DNA from: an uncultured Eubacteriales bacterium
GTDB taxonomy: Bacteria > Bacillota > Clostridia > Monoglobales > Monoglobaceae
Reading direction: 5' to 3'
Assembly (NCBI GenBank): GCA_905198865.1
Contig: CAJKEB010000003.1
Location: forward strand, 10,393-74,392
DNA length: 64,000 nucleotides
Shown: piece by piece, positions 61,567 through 64,000 of the stretch
How the letters are laid out: the number at the start of each line of letters is the position of its first letter
Position numbering within the stretch: the stretch's first letter is position 1
Notes under the pieces: model-generated
The model's input: the letters and a program-made list of their open reading frames with translations, nothing else
Database searches by the model: none
What the model was told of the DNA's origin: nothing
Program-made: the position numbers and the translations under genes

Positions 61567-62667
61567 TTAATAAATATAGTTTGCGGCAAGGATTAAGAAC
61601 GGACCTACGCCCTTTGTATCATTTTCAATAATAATTTCATTGAAATAATAGTCAAGCGAACCGTCGCGAACCGGATTTGATTCGGGACCGAGACCAGCAA
61701 CCGCGCAGCAGTTTGTGAGGTAAACCTTATCTCCGTCCGTGCGTATGAACTCGTTAAATATTCCGTCTACTGCCTTTTCAAGATACGGCTTATATTTTTT
61801 CTCATCAATATATCCCAAACGTATTGCTTTGTTCAGTGAATAAGCAAACATACAGGAGCAGGTGGCTTCTTTGTAATTATCAGACCGTCTGTTGTCGAGA
61901 ACTTGATACCATACGCCGCTCTCATCCTGATACTTGACGATGTTTGAGATGGCCTTATTGAATATATCAATCAAGATCTTATGCCCCAGATGGCTTTCGG
62001 GGATAAAGTCGAGCGAGTCAAGGATAGCCATGCAGAACCAGCCGCAGGCACGTCCCCAGACATTCTTCGAACGCCCGGTAGTCTTATCAGCCCAGAACGC
62101 CTCGCGTGATTCGTCGCAGGCGTGTGCGTACAGTCCGCATCTCGGCTCATATGTAGACCTTTCGGCAATTACGAACTGATTTACTACATCATCAAAGTTT
62201 TCCGGATGACCGCATTCTTTTGCATATTGAGCGCTGAACGGCTCGCCCATGTACAGACCGTCGAGCCAAATTTGATTTGGATAAATCAGCTTATGGAAGT
62301 ATGCGCCGGATTTGGTGCGCGGCTGACCGCTGAGCTGTTTTTTGAGAATTTCCACAGCTTTTATATATTTCTCCTCACCGGTTTCGTTGTACAGCCAGAA
62401 GCAGTTCTTTCCGTTATTGATATGGTCAATGTTATAAAGCGACTGGTCATATTTATTGATACTGCCGTCATCGTTTATAAAATAATCCATGCTTTTCTTG
62501 ATATAATCAAAATATTTTTCATCGCCGGTAGTTTTGTAAACAGCGCCGATTCCAAGCAGAGCGAGACCGCAGTCATACTGCCACTTTTCACTGATAATAG
62601 GCAGCCTGTCATTCATTAGTGTGTCGGCCATTTTTATGGCGGTGTCCAATAGTTTTTGCTTATCCAA
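61567..62667 (-). CDS. Glycoside hydrolase family 88/105 (unsaturated glycuronyl or rhamnogalacturonyl hydrolase)
   Basis: The 366-residue protein has the (alpha/alpha)6-barrel of YteR/YesR-type enzymes, which remove the unsaturated uronic acid left by pectin lyases. The core block YPNQIWLDGLYMGEPF holds the likely general acid Asp136, and RACGWFCMAILDSLDF and the C-terminal GPFLILAANYIY are typical. It has no signal peptide, so it acts on imported oligosaccharides. It starts with TTG, with GGAGG nine bases upstream. It is transcribed away from a sugar isomerase-like gene. No pectin transporter or lyase is in view. Confidence 0.88.
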   Translation of the reverse strand: MDKQKLLDTAIKMADTLMNDRLPIISEKWQYDCGLALLGIGAVYKTTGDEKYFDYIKKSMDYFINDDGSINKYDQSLYNIDHINNGKNCFWLYNETGEEKYIKAVEILKKQLSGQPRTKSGAYFHKLIYPNQIWLDGLYMGEPFSAQYAKECGHPENFDDVVNQFVIAERSTYEPRCGLYAHACDESREAFWADKTTGRSKNVWGRACGWFCMAILDSLDFIPESHLGHKILIDIFNKAISNIVKYQDESGVWYQVLDNRRSDNYKEATCSCMFAYSLNKAIRLGYIDEKKYKPYLEKAVDGIFNEFIRTDGDKVYLTNCCAVAGLGPESNPVRDGSLDYYFNEIIIENDTKGVGPFLILAANYIY

Positions 62668-62751
62668 TTTTCAAAACCTCCGAGTAATTGTATTGCTATA
62701 AATATATTTAAGATATTTTATATTATGTTGAAAAATTTAACAATAAAAATA

Positions 62752-62780
62752 TTGAAACAAAGCGCAAAAAATGTTATAAT
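62752..62780 (+). promoter_or_regulatory. Promoter for the sugar isomerase/epimerase gene
   Basis: TTGAAA (62752-62757), a 17-base spacer and TATAAT (62775-62780), 84 bases before the ATG. It lies in the very AT-rich divergent region with the GH105 gene. Confidence 0.75.
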
Positions 62781-62864
62781 GAGCAAAATATCTGTTTACT
62801 GCCGGCATATGAGGCAGTTATCATTACAAGTTATAAAAATATTATAAAACAGGAGAGTGTAAAA

Positions 62865-63710
62865 ATGTTTAACAAGCTTAGTTTTGGAATGCGCGGTCAC
62901 GATACAAAGGCAACGGATATAGAATCTCTCGCCGAAATCCTTGAAGGTGTCGGAGCAGAGCATGTTCAGCTTGCGCTCAAGAAGTCGTTTAAGGACGTTA
63001 AATGGAGAAACAGTGTTTTGACTCCCGAACTCGGAAGATATATCAAGAAAACGCTTGATGAGCATGGTATTCGAGTTTCTGTTCTGGGCTGCTACATTAA
63101 TCCGGTTAACCCTGACGAAAGCAAAAGAAGAGAGGAGATAGAGTGGTTTAAGGCGCACCTTAAGTTTGCGAAATATCTCGGCTGTGACATGGTGGGAACT
63201 GAAACGGGATTTTATAACACAAAAGAAGAAACTCATACAGAGGAGAATTATCAGAGATTTCTGCGTTCTATGCGTGAAATAGTTGACTGCGCCGAAAAGC
63301 TCGGCAGCATTGTCGGCGTTGAAACCGTTACAAAGCATAGTATGTTTAACCCGAAAATGACAAAGCGTTTCCTGGACGAAATTAATTCGCCGAATGTAAC
63401 GATAATCTATGACCCGGTCAATATCTCGGATATAAACGACAAAGAAGAACAGCATAAAATAGTAGACGAGGTATACAGCCTGTACGGCGACAGAATAGGA
63501 ATTCTGCACTTTAAGGATTATGAGGTTATCGACGGTGTGAAGGAAGGACGTCTTGCGGGCGACGGAGTCTTTGATTTTGCGTATCTGTTCAAGTATGCAA
63601 AGAAGTACAGTCCGGTTATCAACTGTATACTTGAAACAAACAGCGAAGAAAATTTCGGCGCAACAAAGAGCAAGATAAAAGCCATCTGGGACAATACAGT
63701 TGTTGATTAG
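62865..63710 (+). CDS. Sugar phosphate isomerase/epimerase (xylose isomerase-like TIM barrel)
   Basis: The 281-residue protein has the AP-endonuclease-2/xylose isomerase-like barrel. The four expected metal ligands are visible: Glu153 (GVETVTKH), Asp183 (IYDPVNI), His215 (LHFKDY) and Glu257 (LETNSEEN). Such proteins act on keto sugars, inositol derivatives or sugar phosphates, and the exact substrate cannot be read from sequence. AGGAGAG precedes the ATG. Its position divergent from a GH105 enzyme suggests a role in pectin- or uronate-derived sugar use. Confidence 0.85.
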   Translation: MFNKLSFGMRGHDTKATDIESLAEILEGVGAEHVQLALKKSFKDVKWRNSVLTPELGRYIKKTLDEHGIRVSVLGCYINPVNPDESKRREEIEWFKAHLKFAKYLGCDMVGTETGFYNTKEETHTEENYQRFLRSMREIVDCAEKLGSIVGVETVTKHSMFNPKMTKRFLDEINSPNVTIIYDPVNISDINDKEEQHKIVDEVYSLYGDRIGILHFKDYEVIDGVKEGRLAGDGVFDFAYLFKYAKKYSPVINCILETNSEENFGATKSKIKAIWDNTVVD

Positions 63711-63720
63711 TTTTAAGTTT

Positions 63721-63765
63721 AAAACGGCATAGCTTGGTACTATTCCAAGCTATGCCGTTTTGTTT
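63721..63765 (+). terminator. Terminator after the sugar isomerase gene
   Basis: A perfect 17-bp stem (63721-63737 with 63745-63761) with a 7-nt loop and T-rich tail. It is the longest perfect terminator stem in the window. Confidence 0.92.
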
Positions 63766-63856
63766 TAATTAATTATTAACTGTTTGAGTAATTGGCTGTA
63801 TATTGCCAAAATTATAAGAGCAGTTTGATTTGTGATGATTATAGTTTATCGCGAAC

Positions 63857-63977
63857 AAACCTTTTAAGAAAAGGTTTAAAATCTAAATTAATAAACCGCA
63901 ATTAGGCGGTTTAATGCGAGCATCGGTAGGAGGACGAAGTCCGCGCGTTAGGCGAGCAGTCCCCTCGTCGAAGACGA
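63857..63977. repeat. Cluster of small hairpins at the window end
   Basis: No gene is seen in the last 290 bases. After the terminator and about 95 AT-rich bases come four hairpins: 63857-63877 (AAACCTTTT with AAAAGGTTT), 63893-63912 (AAACCGC with GCGGTTT), 63932-63942 (GGAC-GAA-GTCC) and 63965-63977 (TCGTC-GAA-GACGA). The last part is G/C-rich, unlike its surroundings. It may be a dispersed repeat or the edge of an RNA element that continues beyond the window. Confidence 0.5.
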
Positions 63978-64000
63978 TTTAATATGATTACACATTCATA

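Overview
The window reads as chromosomal backbone of a low-to-moderate GC, obligately anaerobic Firmicute, most likely class Clostridia. The grounds are: a pyruvate formate-lyase with its activase; an oxygen-sensitive class III ribonucleotide reductase as the only RNR; a PASTA kinase/PP2C pair inside the fmt-rsmB-rlmN-rsgA-rpe-thiN order typical of Firmicutes; a LysM-GH18 protein of the spore-cortex type; strong Shine-Dalgarno sequences; and several near-consensus sigma-A promoters. I name no genus. I see 52 protein genes, one tRNA and many intergenic hairpins. I see no transposase, prophage, CRISPR array, defence island or rRNA, and no gene with a recognisable DNA-binding transcription-factor domain.

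Layout. 1-8.6 kb (mostly +): end of a branched-chain aminotransferase, a glucanotransferase, a LysM-GH18 protein (-), a beta-lactamase-fold hydrolase, a parvulin-type lipoprotein, a cyclophilin and the CCA-adding enzyme. 8.7-14.7 kb (+): araB-araD, then tmk-metK-rqcH, with rqcH flanked by two copies of a small palindromic repeat. 14.8-19.1 kb (-): hisH-hisF-folC and a secreted BspA-type leucine-rich-repeat protein. 19.3-29.1 kb (+): fmt-yugP-rsmB-rlmN-prpC-prkC-rsgA-rpe-thiN plus an unknown lipoprotein. This long, tightly packed cluster links translation start, rRNA modification, ribosome assembly and serine/threonine signalling. 29.2-37.4 kb (-): lon-engB-FAH-hisS-aspS-tyrS, with three aminoacyl-tRNA synthetases in a row. 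37.6-41.8 kb: CmpB-like membrane protein, orphan zinc-binding lipoprotein and flavoprotein (+), and a convergent membrane acyltransferase that overlaps the flavoprotein gene. 42-46.5 kb (+): pflB-pflA, tRNA-Arg(CCT), a structured non-coding stretch and tcdA. 46.5-58.9 kb (-): aspC-purB-proC, then smc-ftsY, rplS-lepB and rbgA-rnhB-yraN. 59.1-64 kb: nrdD (+), a GH105 hydrolase (-), a divergent TIM-barrel sugar isomerase/epimerase (+) and a terminal non-coding stretch with hairpins.

Most genes are housekeeping and well conserved. The unusual items are: signal peptidase I with a 287-residue basic, low-complexity N-terminal extension and a possible internal start; tandem NrdR-like boxes 32 bp apart overlapping the nrdD promoter; a palindromic repeat that supplies the Shine-Dalgarno of rqcH; related structured elements after malQ and after tRNA-Arg; a strong hairpin pair starting at the predicted 5' end of the pflB mRNA; a parvulin-like lipoprotein lacking both active-site histidines; and local gene orders missing the usual def/priA, ffh-rpsP-rimM-trmD, araA and nrdG neighbours. 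I found no clear undescribed multi-gene system. The LepB variant and the repeat families are the best candidates for novelty. All functional calls come from reading motifs by eye; no database search was run.
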